Part shown: positions 20,503 through 31,254 of the stretch, in pieces | Layout: the number at the start of each line of letters is the position of its first letter | Numbering within the stretch: the stretch's first letter is position 1 | From: Arsenophonus sp052171895 | GTDB lineage: Bacteria; Pseudomonadota; Gammaproteobacteria; Enterobacterales; Enterobacteriaceae | Assembly: GCA_052171895.1 (NCBI GenBank) | Contig: JBQMRN010000007.1 | Span: forward strand, 1-64,000 | Direction: 5' to 3' | DNA: 64,000 bases | Translations under genes and position numbers: made by a program | The notes under the pieces: generated by a model | Databases searched by the model: none | The model's input: the letters and a program-made list of their open reading frames with translations, nothing else | Told to the model about the DNA's origin: nothing

Positions 20503-21888
20503 GAATTATGCTTATTTCTGGTATATGGAGTTTTAGAGATGCTGGCGTATTATCCTTCTGATTAATTTTGTGAATGATTTCAACAATAGAGAGATATGTC
20601 ATAAAAAAGTCTACCTTAGAGGTAAGGTATCCGCGAAATCAGATATTACTTATGATCCTTTGCATGAACCCATCTGTAATGCTGGTAGCAAGCTGATAGG
20701 CAACGCTGTTGAGGGGCGCTGATCTTCCCCCCTCGAAGCTATGCTGCTGCGACAATATGTGAACACCGTCTTGTGAAGTAAAGACTGGCGGCTTCATGTC
20801 CGCTCGTAATGGTTATTTGCCACAGCGAACTATAGCAGATTGCTATTGGTAATGTTGAGATTAAAGTAAAGTTTCTAAGGTGATTAGGGATCTCAGCGGC
20901 AAGGAAATATGCTTCAACAGCTTATTACTACCGCCTTATCTTGAGTGTACAAAAAAGCATCGAAGAGTTGCTATATCATGGCTGTACCTATGAAGGGCAG
21001 CTCCAGCGATGATTTTACGAAGCCATTTTGGGGCGCTACTCGATAAAAAAGCAGATAGTATTTCTGTCAAGTAGCATCAGTAGACTGAAAAAGAATGGCT
21101 TGAAGAGCATATGCAATGCTGCTTGCGTGATTTAAGATATACGTGTTACGTTTATTTCTTGGCCGATGCTATAAGACAGTTCTGCTAGGCAAGATGATTG
21201 CCTTTGCCTACTGGCCATTATTGGCATTATTGAGCATGGAGGATAAGAAGTTAGTTGTGGTCGAACATGGTTATCGAGAATTAAAATTGAACTTGGCTAA
21301 ACTTCTCAATGTCCTGCAAAAGCACATGGGTTAAGCGTATATCCCAGGCTGCTTACGGAAGATACGATGCCCTTGCTTTTTTGAATTCAATGGCAAAGAT
21401 ATTCCAGGATACAGAGCAGCAACGCTGTTTGGGATAGAAATAGATAATCTGCTTACTTCACTTCCAAAAGGCATGAAAGCAAAAGTTAAGGCTAAGCTGC
21501 GTGAGATCTCTGGCTAGCAGAGAGCCGTGATGCCGATAATAATGCCATTGATCTTTTATTGGCAAAGTTTTTAGCGAAGTATCCTGCAACAATGAAGAAG
21601 CTAGAAAAAGATCGTGAAGAACTGCTGGCATTCTACAACTTCCCATCAGATCAGTGATAGTCAATACCCCGACATGCGAAGAACTGTAGTTAGAGAAAAA
21701 CAACCCTTTCAATGCTATTTAGGTTGCTACAGCAGCCTGCTAAGAAAAGCTGGAACTGCCTAAGGGGGATTTGATCTGCTGATCAAGGTGCTAAACAACG
21801 TTCAATTTAAGGATGAAGAACAGATTCACGAAGCATCAAAGTGGAACGTAGCCCCCTGACTGCCATATACCAGATTTGCTAATAACTC
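20503..21888 (+). mobile_element. IS256-family element, nearly full length, inactive
   Basis: Left end GAATTATGCTTATTTCTGG and right end ACCAGATTTGCTAATAACTC bound 1386 bases. Broken transposase pieces occur in order, including a GKMIAFAYWPLLALLSMEDKKLV stretch near 21190 (split here, 21143-21334) and LEKDREELLAFYNFPS-like sequence near 21600. It sits directly behind emrR, where emrA would be, and cuts into ycbK on its right side. Confidence 0.83.
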
Positions 21889-22250
21889 ATTAACAAGATT
21901 AAATCAGTTATTCCGTAATCATCGTAATAATAAAATTAAAACCATTGATCTGAAATTATTTGATTAGATTTATTTATTACAATTATTAATGGGAAGCAAT
22001 AAAGTTGTTCAACTAGTTTTTTTATCGCTCAGTCGAAACCAATAATGTACTTCTACCTAAAAGAAGTGGGATTGCTAAAATAGCTATCATACCCACCCCA
22101 TGGGTAAGCAATAGATTTTCATATTAAAAAGGATCGAACTTAAGCATATGTATAAAGCAGCATTAAAAATGCGAGCGGGTGAAGAGTAAGCTAGGCTATT
22201 ATACACTAATGCTATTTTTATTCATATTGATATAGCAGAGGACCTGTTAA
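21889..22250 (+). pseudogene. ycbK: ycbK pseudogene (DUF882 / peptidase M15-like), 5' truncated
   Basis: The plus strand reads LTRLNQLFRNHRNNKIKTID, then LKLFD, a stop, YLLQLLMGSNKVVQLV, later a damaged YHT.GKQ.DFH region, and AALKMRAGEE...FIHIDIA. This follows E. coli YcbK (LNHFFRDYRANKIKSID...RLQGLLGTRKPVQLISGYRS...VHIDTG, from memory). The first 60 or so residues, with the Tat signal, are lost at the IS256 boundary. Stops and frameshifts are several. ycbL follows, as in E. coli. Confidence 0.85.
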
Positions 22251-22309
22251 AAAATAGTAATCTATTAGATTTTAAATAAATTATTATTTAAATAATGGAC
22301 TTACTATTT

Positions 22310-22798
22310 ATGAAGTTTAAAATTATTTCTGTAACCGATTTTATGCAGAATTATACGCTAATTTTGGATGAAAGAGCTGAGATGCTCGCCTGGATGCTGA
22401 AAGTAAAATTAATTGCTACGCTTACAAAGCAAAGCGTTCATTAAATTTACAGTTTAATCCATGGGTATTTTTAATCAAGGGAATTTCCTATTCAAAGCCA
22501 AATGTTTGATGTGGTACAATGTTCATATTTTACGCCAGATCGTTACTTGCAAGAGCGATAATGAAATTACTTTTGCTGATATCAAACTAGTTGTTTTTCA
22601 TTGCCATTGGGCAATACGCCAGGACATGTTATCTTTGTTAATCATGCAGATAAATTAATTTCTATGGAAAATCTGCTTTTCAAGGTGGAATTGGTCGTAC
22701 TGATTTTTCTAAAAATAATCATGCAACATTAATCACTGCTAGTATATACACCGCTGCTGGCCTTTTTATTTTAATTATGATAAATAGCAAAAAATTTA
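22310..22798 (+). pseudogene. ycbL: ycbL pseudogene (metallo-beta-lactamase-fold hydrolase)
   Basis: The start MKFKIISVTDFMQN matches YcbL (MKYRIIPVTAFSQN). After a large internal loss that removes the HxHxDH zinc motif, the sequence picks up at SQMFDVVQCSYFTPDRYLQE, FADIKLVVFHCP, TPGHVIFVNHADKLIS and FQGGIGRTDFSKNNH, in alternating frames. The 3' end runs into an IS91 element at 22799. YcbL belongs to the glyoxalase II-like family. Loss of the zinc motif and the shifts leave no active product. Confidence 0.87.
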
Positions 22799-24772
22799 TG
22801 GTTAAGATATTGAATCGCTCTTTAAAGGAGCGCGAAGAGGTTTGTTAGGTAGGTATATTGTAAGTTAAAATTTTATCGTAGTGTGTATTCTTTGAGATAA
22901 GACGCTAAAATTAAAGACATTTAAACCCTAGGTCTTTGGCTTAATAACCATTATTTATTTCATTTTATGCATTTTTTCAATAATTTCGTTGCCTTTTTAC
23001 TAAGCTTGAGGGTCGATAAAAAGTACTCTGTTACCAGATAGAATATATTTGTATGAATCTATCCGTAGGAATCCTTTAATCATAAGGAGGAGGGAGCGAA
23101 CCTTGGGTTTTCTGGTTTTTTGCGAACCGTGATCATCCCAACGCCTTATACATTTTCGATAATAGTATGCCTGGTTTACGATTCGACAAGAATCCATAGC
23201 AACGGATACTCCTTAAAATGCCTTGTCGGGAATCTGGCTAATATAGCGCGATCATATTTTCCTGCGTCATGGTCTTGCTGCCAGTACTGCTTAGTTTGCT
23301 GCTGATAGTAATGATGTACAACCTATTCTGCCTAGCAGAATGCCGTAGTTTTGAGGTGTGGATACCAAGCCGTTTAAGGTAGCGCCTGAGGTATTTCAAA
23401 GCTATGCGCGCGCCTTTCGTTTTTTTAGCGAAGTGTACTTTGCCAGTAAGGTCCGTACTTATAGTTTCAGATGTAACGCTGTCATTGCTTCCTTGCTCGG
23501 ATATACCCAAAACCAGGAAGAGTAGTTGGATTTATAGGTCATAGCTGTAATACGATCCGCTAGATAAGGGTGCCTCGCTAGATTTGTTCTACTGCTCTTT
23601 TTTTTTGAAGAACAACTCGTGTCGTACAGCATGTTTAATATCTAACCAGCACGATCACTGGTAATGGAGACATGAACATGCGGATATTGATTGAGTTGTC
23701 GAGCATAAGTGTATAAGGCAGAGAAGATACCAATTTCAATATCTTATTTGCGTTACCCACTGCAGCATAGCATAGATGCCAACAAAAAACAAAGCGTTGA
23801 GTTGCAGCGCTAGTTATTGTTGAAAGAAGGCTAAAAGAAGATGGGGCATACTGAAAGTAATCTCTTGCCAGTCGTAGTTGGGTAAAATATAAGCACTGCT
23901 GTACTAACCACTGTTCAGTAGGTTTAAAATCGCATGAATTACAGGCTTTTTAACTTACAGCTTTAAAAGAAAATGGCTGTGAAAAACATTCAGGAAAAGG
24001 CACAGCAGTAGGCACTGGACATTCATGGCAAAAGTACCGCAGGCAAGAATTTGCTCGACAGATAGACGGGTCTACGAATTGATACTTTCCCCGTGTTTTC
24101 AAGAAATTTATTCTAGCCCTTATCAAGGGTAAAAAGTAGTTTAGTTGAGCCGTGGTATATCATCTGAGTAATTTATCTTCTTGGTATCTTCTCAGAGAAA
24201 TAGAAATTTTGTCATCCTGTCCGAATTCGTCAGATCTATCGGTCCAGTTATTTTTCGTTTATCTAACTGGACGAAGGAGATGAGATTATCCCTAGTTTCT
24301 TTTAGGTGATGAATTCATCGCCAAGCATACTTTTAGTTATTATCCCCATCAATGCAGTTGTATTCAGCATTATCGGCTGATCATTATGGGCTCTATTGCT
24401 AAAAATTCTGCATAATCCTGACTAGATGGAATAATACTTGCGTGTCAAGAAAAAATTTGAGGACCGAGTCTCCTACTATGATGCGAATTGGTATATGAGC
24501 TCTTTTTGGGTATCATAAAAATTTAGTCGCTCTATCATCATTAATTTCTGGAGGGAGATTATAAAGCGCTTCTGATAAATAGGCAGTATAACAACATGAA
24601 GTTGTGTTTTATCTTCCTGATTTACCTGGTTTAGGCTTTCTAAAAGATTTATTCCGATCTATCTGGATGAATTCCTGAAAAAATTAACATATTGTAGAGT
24701 ATAAAACACTACTCAGATTATAAACATCCACGAAGCAGCGTAGCTGCGCCGCGCTCATACCATAGTAAGCTA
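22799..24772 (-). mobile_element. IS91-family element, most complete copy, inactive
   Basis: Left end GGTTAAGATATTGAATCGC, right end near GCCGCGCTCATACCATAG. The complement shows a rolling-circle-type IS91 transposase in fragments: a damaged N-terminal zinc-finger part (YFCHECPVPTAVPFPE, CNSCDFKPTEQWL), FSMPHLLL-like pieces, NINIRMFMSP-like (from HPHVHLSVT), VHFAKKTKGARIALKYLRRYLK (23238-23510, split here) and LLMIKGFLRIDSYKYILSG near the C-terminus (23000-23197). The extra unknown ORF lies at 24190-24660. It inserted between ycbL and the porin promoter. Confidence 0.8.
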
Positions 24773-24784
24773 GCTTCCCTATTA

Positions 24785-24824
24785 TTTACATTTTGAAACA
24801 TAAATTTTCTTCTTGTAAGAAATA
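24785..24824 (+). promoter_or_regulatory. Candidate OmpR-binding region upstream of the porin
   Basis: The stretch TTTACATTTTGAAACATAA followed by TTTTCTTCTTGTAAG closely resembles the OmpR F1-type region of the E. coli ompF promoter (TTTACTTTTGGTTACATA then TTTTTTCTTTTTGAAAC, from memory). It lies about 165 bases upstream of the porin start, with a roughly 130-base leader after it. The resemblance is visual only; no footprint or matrix score was calculated. An IS91 element ends about 12 bases upstream. Confidence 0.5.
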
Positions 24825-24986
24825 TTGTATTTTTGTATCCTTTTCAATGTAGATAAAAATATTTACCAATGGAACTCTGGACGCAGAAAGGAGATAACAC
24901 TAATCTTTTAGAGATAGTTCCCAATGGTTGGGAATTTATTTTTGGCAATGGCAGGTGTCTGAATAACACCAATGAGGGTAATAATA

Positions 24987-26111
24987 ATGATAAAGCGCAA
25001 TATTTTTGCAATAGTTATCACGGCGGCATTCTTAGCTGGTACAGTAAATGCAGCTGAAATTTATAACAAAGACGGCAATAAACTGGATCTATATGGTAAA
25101 GTTAGTGTTCGTCAGTTATTTAGTAAAAACAGTGGTAGCGATGATGATTCGCGTGTACGTTTTGGTATTAAAGGTGATACTCAAATCTCTGATCAATTAA
25201 CTGGTTTTGGTCGTTTTGAATGGGAAATCAAAACCAACAAAAGTGAAGCTGAGAACAAAAATACAAATTCTCTAGCTTATGTCGGCTTGAAAATTGCTGA
25301 CTTTAGTTCATTGGACTATGGTCGCAACTATGGCGTTCTTTATGATGTCAACACATGGACTAACGTTCTGCCTCTTTATGGTGGAGACTCTATGTCTCAG
25401 GCTGATAGCTACTTAACTGGCCGTAACCTGTTAACTTATCGTAATACAGATTTCTTTGGTCTGGTCGATGGCTTGAACTTTGCCCTACAGTATCAAGGTA
25501 AAAATACAAAAAGCAATAAATCAGGTAGTTTAGATTACTTAAAAAACAACGCTGATGGCTTCAGTGTAGCTGCTAACTACGATATCGGGTGGGGCGTTGC
25601 ACTGGGTGCAGGCTATGCCAAATTTAATCCTGACATTGACATAACTGATGCTAATAAAGATTTAAGTAGCGATGGTGGTAATAGTGCTGATAGCTGGAAC
25701 GCTGGTATTAAATATGATGCCAACAATCTATATTTGGCAGCAATGTACGGTGAAACCCGTAATATGACCCACTTTGATCTTGCTACTGATCCTAGCACTA
25801 GTAGCCTAACTCAAGTCGCTAACAAAACTGAGAACTTTGAATTGGTTGGTCAGTATCTGTTTGATGAAATTGGTCTGAAACCATCTATTGCTTATGTGCA
25901 GTCTAAAGGCAAAAATTTAACTGATACTGTCTACTCTCAGAAGCAAGATTTGATGAAATACGTTTCTCTTGGTGCTTTCTATTATTTCAATAAAAATCTA
26001 ACCGCAGTTGTTGATTATAAAATCAACCTAGTCAATAGCAATGGTTTCACAAAAAAATATGCTATTGGCAGCGACAACCTGGTTGGTTTAGGTTTAGTTT
26101 ACCAGTTTTAA
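24987..26111 (+). CDS. ompF: OmpF/OmpC-family trimeric outer membrane porin
   Basis: A general diffusion porin of 374 residues including the signal peptide. The start MIKRN (ATG at 24987, with GAGGG eight bases upstream) gives a normal signal ending in GTVNA, and the mature protein begins AEIYNKDGNKLDLYGK like enteric porins. The family stretches LAYVGLKIAD, DYGRNYGVLYD, NLLTYRNTDFFGLVDGLNFALQYQGKN and IKYDANNLYLAAMYGETRN (each split here) are present, and it ends in the strand LGLVYQF with a C-terminal Phe. Loop L3 carries PLYGG instead of the usual PEFGG, which removes a conserved acidic residue in the constriction. Position next to aspC is that of ompF. It may be the only major porin here. 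Confidence 0.94.
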   Translation: MIKRNIFAIVITAAFLAGTVNAAEIYNKDGNKLDLYGKVSVRQLFSKNSGSDDDSRVRFGIKGDTQISDQLTGFGRFEWEIKTNKSEAENKNTNSLAYVGLKIADFSSLDYGRNYGVLYDVNTWTNVLPLYGGDSMSQADSYLTGRNLLTYRNTDFFGLVDGLNFALQYQGKNTKSNKSGSLDYLKNNADGFSVAANYDIGWGVALGAGYAKFNPDIDITDANKDLSSDGGNSADSWNAGIKYDANNLYLAAMYGETRNMTHFDLATDPSTSSLTQVANKTENFELVGQYLFDEIGLKPSIAYVQSKGKNLTDTVYSQKQDLMKYVSLGAFYYFNKNLTAVVDYKINLVNSNGFTKKYAIGSDNLVGLGLVYQF

Positions 26112-26157
26112 TTATCACTTAGCGATAAATTAACAGTAAAAATGAAAACGTAAATTT

Positions 26158-26192
26158 AAAAAGCAGCGCTTAGAAAGAGTGCTGCTTTTTTA
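26158..26192 (+). terminator. Rho-independent terminator after the porin
   Basis: AAAAAGCAGCGCT pairs with AGTGCTGCTTTTT (one G-T pair) around a 7-base loop and ends in a T-run. It lies 46 bases beyond the porin stop codon. Confidence 0.9.
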
Positions 26193-26362
26193 TCAATTTA
26201 TGTTAATTGGCAAAAAATTGTTAGCAGCTGAACAATATCAACCTAAACAAATATCACAAGTTTGCCTTATTTTTATCGCAGAGTGTTGGCAAATCATTTT
26301 CATCGCGTTAACCTGAGATCCCTCGATTACCAAATCACAACTGAATTATTGGAATTATAAAT

Positions 26363-27553
26363 ATGTTGGAAAATATTATTACTGCTCCTGCCGATCCTAT
26401 TTTAGGCTTAGCAGAGAGTTTTAATTCTGATCCACGTAAACAAAAAATCAATTTAGGTATTGGTGTTTACAAGGATGAATCAGGGAAAACCCCCATTCTT
26501 ATTTCCGTAAAAAAAGCAGAAAAATATTTATTAGACAATGAAGTAACTAAAAATTATCTTGCTATTAGCGGCATACCAGAATTTGCTAGCGTTACTCAAA
26601 CATTACTGTTTGGCAATAAGCATTCAATTATCGCCGAAAATCGTGCTCGCACTTTACAGGCACCAGGCGGAACAGGTGCATTGCGTATTGCTGCTGAATT
26701 TATTGCTAAACAGACGTCCACACAACGGGTCTGGATTAGTCAACCAACCTGGCCAAATCATGAGAATATATTTAAAGCGGCCAACTTGACAAGCTGTTAT
26801 TACGATTACTATCATGCTGAAAAGCATAATCTGGATTTTGTTGGTATGTTAACCAGCTTAGAAGATGCGAAGCCTGGTGATATACTATTACTACATGGTT
26901 GCTGTCATAACCCTACCGGTATCGACCCAACGCTAGATCAATGGGAAATTCTATCTACTCTTGCAGCAGAAAAAAATTTATTACCTGTTTTTGATTTTGC
27001 CTATCAAGGTTTTGCTAAAGGTTTGGAGGAAGATGTAAAAGGTTTACATATTTTTATCAATAAAAATCCTGAGATCATCATTGCTAGTTCCTACTCAAAA
27101 ATTTTTGGCTTATATAATGAACGGGTCGGTGCCTGTACGATTATTGCCAATGATAGTGATCAAGCAGAACAAGCATTTAGTCAAATAAAATTGATTATTA
27201 GAGCAAACTACTCTAACCCCCCTGCCCATGGGGCAGCCATTGTTACCACGATTTTATCTGATGAAGTTTTAAAGAAAGAGTGGATCGAAGAGCTGACAAC
27301 CATGCGGAAGCGTATTCAACGTATGCGGCAGCTATTTGTAAATACATTAAAAAAAAAAGGCGCTAAGCAAGATTTTAGTTTTATTAGCAAACAAAATGGT
27401 ATGTTCTCTTTTAGTGGTCTTAATCAAGACCAAATAATTCAGCTACGTGAAAAATATGCTATCTATGCAATTAGATCAGCTCGAATTAATGTCGCGAGCT
27501 TAACGTTAGAAAATATGGTTCCTTTATGTAAGGCTATCATTAATGTTTTATAA
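26363..27553 (+). CDS. aspC: Aspartate aminotransferase
   Basis: AspC is a PLP enzyme that interconverts oxaloacetate/glutamate with aspartate/2-oxoglutarate, and can also transaminate aromatic keto acids. The 396 residues equal the E. coli length. The PLP lysine is Lys246 in SSYSKIFGLYNERVG; the usual residue after the lysine is Asn, here Ile. CCHNPTGID (about 180-188) and the tyrosine/asparagine pocket residues are in place. It follows the porin by 250 bases, in the ycbL-aspC-ompF neighbourhood of enterobacteria. Aspartate made here could no longer feed threonine, since thrABC is dead. Confidence 0.96.
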   Translation: MLENIITAPADPILGLAESFNSDPRKQKINLGIGVYKDESGKTPILISVKKAEKYLLDNEVTKNYLAISGIPEFASVTQTLLFGNKHSIIAENRARTLQAPGGTGALRIAAEFIAKQTSTQRVWISQPTWPNHENIFKAANLTSCYYDYYHAEKHNLDFVGMLTSLEDAKPGDILLLHGCCHNPTGIDPTLDQWEILSTLAAEKNLLPVFDFAYQGFAKGLEEDVKGLHIFINKNPEIIIASSYSKIFGLYNERVGACTIIANDSDQAEQAFSQIKLIIRANYSNPPAHGAAIVTTILSDEVLKKEWIEELTTMRKRIQRMRQLFVNTLKKKGAKQDFSFISKQNGMFSFSGLNQDQIIQLREKYAIYAIRSARINVASLTLENMVPLCKAIINVL

Positions 27554-27694
27554 AAATAATGTTAATTTAGATATTTACCAATTATACCAGTAGCCTAATC
27601 GCTTTTATTATGAATAGCTAACTATAAAATTCTAGTCTTTAAATAAAATTATCCTTGATAAGAGAGGATTAAATTGATATTTATCATTCAAATT

Positions 27695-27950
27695 GAGTTA
27701 TGCTCAATTTTGGTGTATGGGTTTTCAGAGATGGTTAGGCAATGTCCTGCTGATTAATTTTGTGGATGATTTTAACAATAGAGAGATGATATGCCATGAA
27801 AGGCTATACTAAATGTATCTGTGAAACAAAATATTAGCTCTGATCCCTTGCATAAACTCATCCATAATGGTGCTAGGCAAGTAATAACCAGCGCCGTTGA
27901 AGCTAAGCTTGAAGCCATTCTGAGATAACATACTGAAGACCGTCTTGATG
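27695..27950 (+). mobile_element. IS256 left-end fragment, interrupted by IS91
   Basis: Starts with GAGTTATGCTCAATTTTGG and matches the first 255 bases of the IS256 element, up to the CCGTCTTGATGG point. The element resumes at 29791 (AACACCGCCTTGTCGATGAG), so two IS91 fragments stand inside one IS256 copy. Confidence 0.8.
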
Positions 27951-29128
27951 GTTAGGAAATTGAATTACTCTTTAAGTGAAGAGTAAAAGCCATCCCTTAT
28001 TGCTAAAATGAGATAGAATTAGTTTATTGGTTTATTGTAAGTGAAAATTTCATTTGAGTGTGTATTCTTCTTTGAACCTAATGCACTAAATTTAAAGATA
28101 TTAACCCTAGGTAATTAGGCTTAATAAGCCTCGTTTTTTATTTTATGCATTCTTTCTGACAACAATTCTATTACCTACTCAGCCAAGCTGCTGAGCGTCG
28201 ATAAAAAGTAGCCTGTTGCTACATAGCATGTATTTGTACGAATTTATTCGAAGAAGAATCCTTTCATCAGAAAGGCAAACTCCAGTTTTTCCTGTTTTTT
28301 GCGAACAGTCATCTCCAGCGCCTTCTATACCTTCGGTAATAGAGGTATGCCTTACATTTTTACGAACTCGATTCGATAAGAAAGCATAGTAATAGATAAT
28401 CTTAAAATGCTTCGCTGCAATATACTAAATATTCCCTAATATAGCAGTTAATCATCTCTTTTTTCATCAGGATTTGCTGCTTATATTCCTTAAGTCTGGT
28501 CCTCACATAGTAATGATATGCAAGCAGTTCCCATTCAGTAATGCCGCAATTTTAACGCGGATACTCCGGATGGTTTAAGGTATCGCCAAAGGTATTTCAC
28601 GCTATGCCACACCCATTTTGTCTTTTTAGCCAAGTGCACTTTCCAGTAATGTCCCTACTGTGCCATTCAGGTAACGCTCCCACTGCTCTTCTTGTAGCGG
28701 ACTGCTCTTCTTGTAGCTGATATACCCTAAAAAAACAGAAAGACTAATTGGATTTATCAGGTCATAGCTATGACGCAGAAGCTGGATGACAGCACCTCGC
28801 CAGATTTCTTTAACCCCATTTTTTGAAAAATAGTTCATATCATATAGTATCTTTAATATCTAGATCGCCACAAGATGACAGAGGTATGAACATGTAGATA
28901 TTGATTAAATTGTTAATAATAAGTGTGTAAGGCACAGAAGATAGCAATTTTAATACTCTCTTTGCGTGCCCACTGCAGAATAGTGGGGGTGGAAGAGAAA
29001 GGAAGGCCGCGTGAAATAAAGCGTTGAGAGTAGAGGACAGTTATTGTTGAAAAATGGCAAAAAAGATAGCGGATAGTGAAAGTAATGTGTTGCCATGTCA
29101 AAGTTTGGTAAAATATGAACGTAGCACA
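27951..29128 (-). mobile_element. IS91-family fragment, transposase half
   Basis: Begins with the IS91 left end (GGTTAGGAAATTGAATTAC). The complement contains the transposase in the C-to-N direction: NGVKEIWRGAVIQLLRHSYD and LINPISLSVFLGY (28626-28838), and WQHITFTIRYLF with IFCALHTYY (28913-29101). Frameshifts separate them. At about 29128 it joins, head to head, a second IS91 fragment of opposite orientation. Confidence 0.78.
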
Positions 29129-29790
29129 CTATGATATGAGCAGCGCAGGTAGTAGGCTGGCCACTTCTTCGTGGATATTCATGATCTGATTACTGTTTTA
29201 TACTTTTCGATATGTTCTTCTTTTCAAGAATTTAGTTAAGAATGTAGGTAGATAGCTCGGAATAAATCTGCTAAAAATGACAAATCAGGTAAATTAAAAA
29301 GACAATACGCGACTTCAGGTATTACACATCGCTTGTTTATCCAAATTGCTTTATGATCTCTCTCCCGAAATGAATGATGACAGACTGATTGAATTTTTTA
29401 TGACCACTAAAAGATGCCATACAGCAATATGTCTCCGACACTCTGTCCCCAATTTTTTCTTGATACCCAAGTATTATCCGCCTCTATAGTCACGATTATC
29501 GGGAGTTTTGATCAACACAGAGCGTTTTGGCGGCTACTCCCAACAACAAGGAGCCAAGCTGAATGACGTTGGATACAAGTGGATTCATGAGGAGCAATGA
29601 CTGAAAATATGCTTGCCAATGAATTCATCATCTAAATGAATTCATCATCTATAGGAAACTAGGTTCAAAGAATACATACTCTGATAAAATTTTAACTTAA
29701 AATAGATTAGTAAACTAATTCTATCTCCTTTTACCAATAAAAGATGGCTTTTGTTCTTCATTTAAAGAGCGATTTAATTTTCTAACTATG
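29129..29790 (+). mobile_element. IS91-family fragment, opposite orientation, transposase deleted
   Basis: Starts with the other IS91 end read forward (ACTATGATATGAGCAGC, the complement of the end near 24772) and continues into the extra ORF (LLYDLSPEMNDDRLIEFF). After about 29640 it jumps to the IS91 left end read in reverse, ending near 29790. The transposase that should lie between is missing. Confidence 0.72.
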
Positions 29791-30929
29791 AACACCGCCT
29801 TGTCGATGAGCGGTCTTATGCTATCATCCGTAAGGGTTCTTTTCCACAACGAACCATAGAGATTGCTATGTGCAATATTGAGATTACAGTTCCTAAGATC
29901 ACAAGGAAGGATCTTCAGAAGCGGCAACGGAATATGCTTCAACAGCTTGTTGATACCCTCTTATCTAAGAGGGTGCAAAAAGCGTCGAAGAGTTGGTAGC
30001 GTGCCTCTACCTACTAAATATCTCAACCGAAGATTTTCACGAAGCTCTATGGGAGTTTCTCGGTGAAAAAGCACATGCTCTTTCTGCTAATACACCATTA
30101 CAGCAGACTGAAACAGCAATGGCTTCAAGAGCACAAGCGGTTCCTTCATGATTTAAGCGATACGCGCTACCTTTATTTCTTGGTCAATGGGATATAGCCC
30201 CATGTTAGGCAAGGTGATCACCTTTGCCTGCTGATTATATCGGCGTCACTGAACATGGAGGTAAGGAGCTCGTTTCGCTCAAAGATGATTATCAAGAATA
30301 AGAGTCGAATTGGGCTGAACTTATCAATGGCTTCTTGCAAGCGCATGGGTTTAACCGTATCTTTCAGGATTGATACGGGAGACGGTGCCCTTGGTTTTTG
30401 GAATGCAATGGCAAAGATATTCTCGAACATGCAGTACCAACGATGTTGGGTATACAAAACAGCTAATGTGCTAACTTCAGCCTTACAGAAGGCATGCAAC
30501 TAAAAGTTAGGCTGAGCTGCGCGGGAAGGTTTGGCTAGCAGAGAGGTGCCATATATCGGTAATAAAACTCTTGATATTTTGTTGGCAAGGTTTTCAGAGA
30601 AATATCAGAATTTGCTGGTATTTTACGACTTTTCGTCAGCAAAGTAGGCGTCAATAGAGCGATGAATCTGATTGAATCGGTTTTTGCAACATGAAGGCTA
30701 CGAAATCGTCGTGGGAAGAACTATGGTTCGAGAAAAACAACCCTTTCAATGCTATTTAAGCTGCTACAGTCTGCTCAGAAAATCTGGAAGCAATTAAGAG
30801 AATTTACCTTTTTGACCCTGGTAGTAAACACACCTTGCAATTTAAAAATGGAGAGAGATTTACAAAGCATCAGAGTGGAACGTAACCTAACCACCGCCAT
30901 CATAGATACAGCAGATTTGCTAATAACTC
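29791..30929 (+). mobile_element. IS256 right part, continuation of the copy starting at 27695
   Basis: Resumes at the point lost at 27950 and runs to the right end GCAGATTTGCTAATAACTC. Translation pieces in order include KRRRVGSVPL-type sequence near 29980, KTANVLTS near 30458 and LRVERNLTTA near 30880. Frameshifts and an internal deletion near 30600 inactivate it. Confidence 0.8.
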
Positions 30930-31250
30930 CCCTTCGCCTAAGTCATGTCAGAGAAGTTTTATAATTTGAGATGCAGAAGTGGATGATACTAAATATGGTT
31001 TTGTTGCTGCAGAACATTTGAATTCACAGAAGGTTCAAATTTTGCTAGAATTAGTATTGATCTAAACCCATGTTCCAATAAAAATTCAAGCAATGTTTGA
31101 TAAGTATTAATTCATTATCTAAAATGTTGTTTAGCAGACAATTATTTTTTACGCAATTAAAAATTAAATTTTTGCAGCTGTTCAGTGCTAATGTTAAAAC
31201 TTAATCAGAGATTAAGTAATAGTAGAAGGTTAATCATATCAATAAGGGTA
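30930..31250. other. Unassigned region upstream of serC
   Basis: A broken plus-strand frame near 30985-31110 reads VDDTKYGFVAAEHLNSQKVQ and, after a stop, THVPIKIQAMFDKY followed by a stop codon. It looks like the end of a decayed gene that I could not name. The serC promoter should lie in the last 150 bases. Confidence 0.4.
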
Positions 31251-31254
31251 GGTG

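Noticed and set aside
24869..25057. Open frame of 62 codons (MELWTQKGD...) overlapping the porin leader and signal sequence
   Set aside because: It overlaps the porin start in another frame, has no ribosome-binding site and no family resemblance. It is most likely chance coding in the 5' leader.
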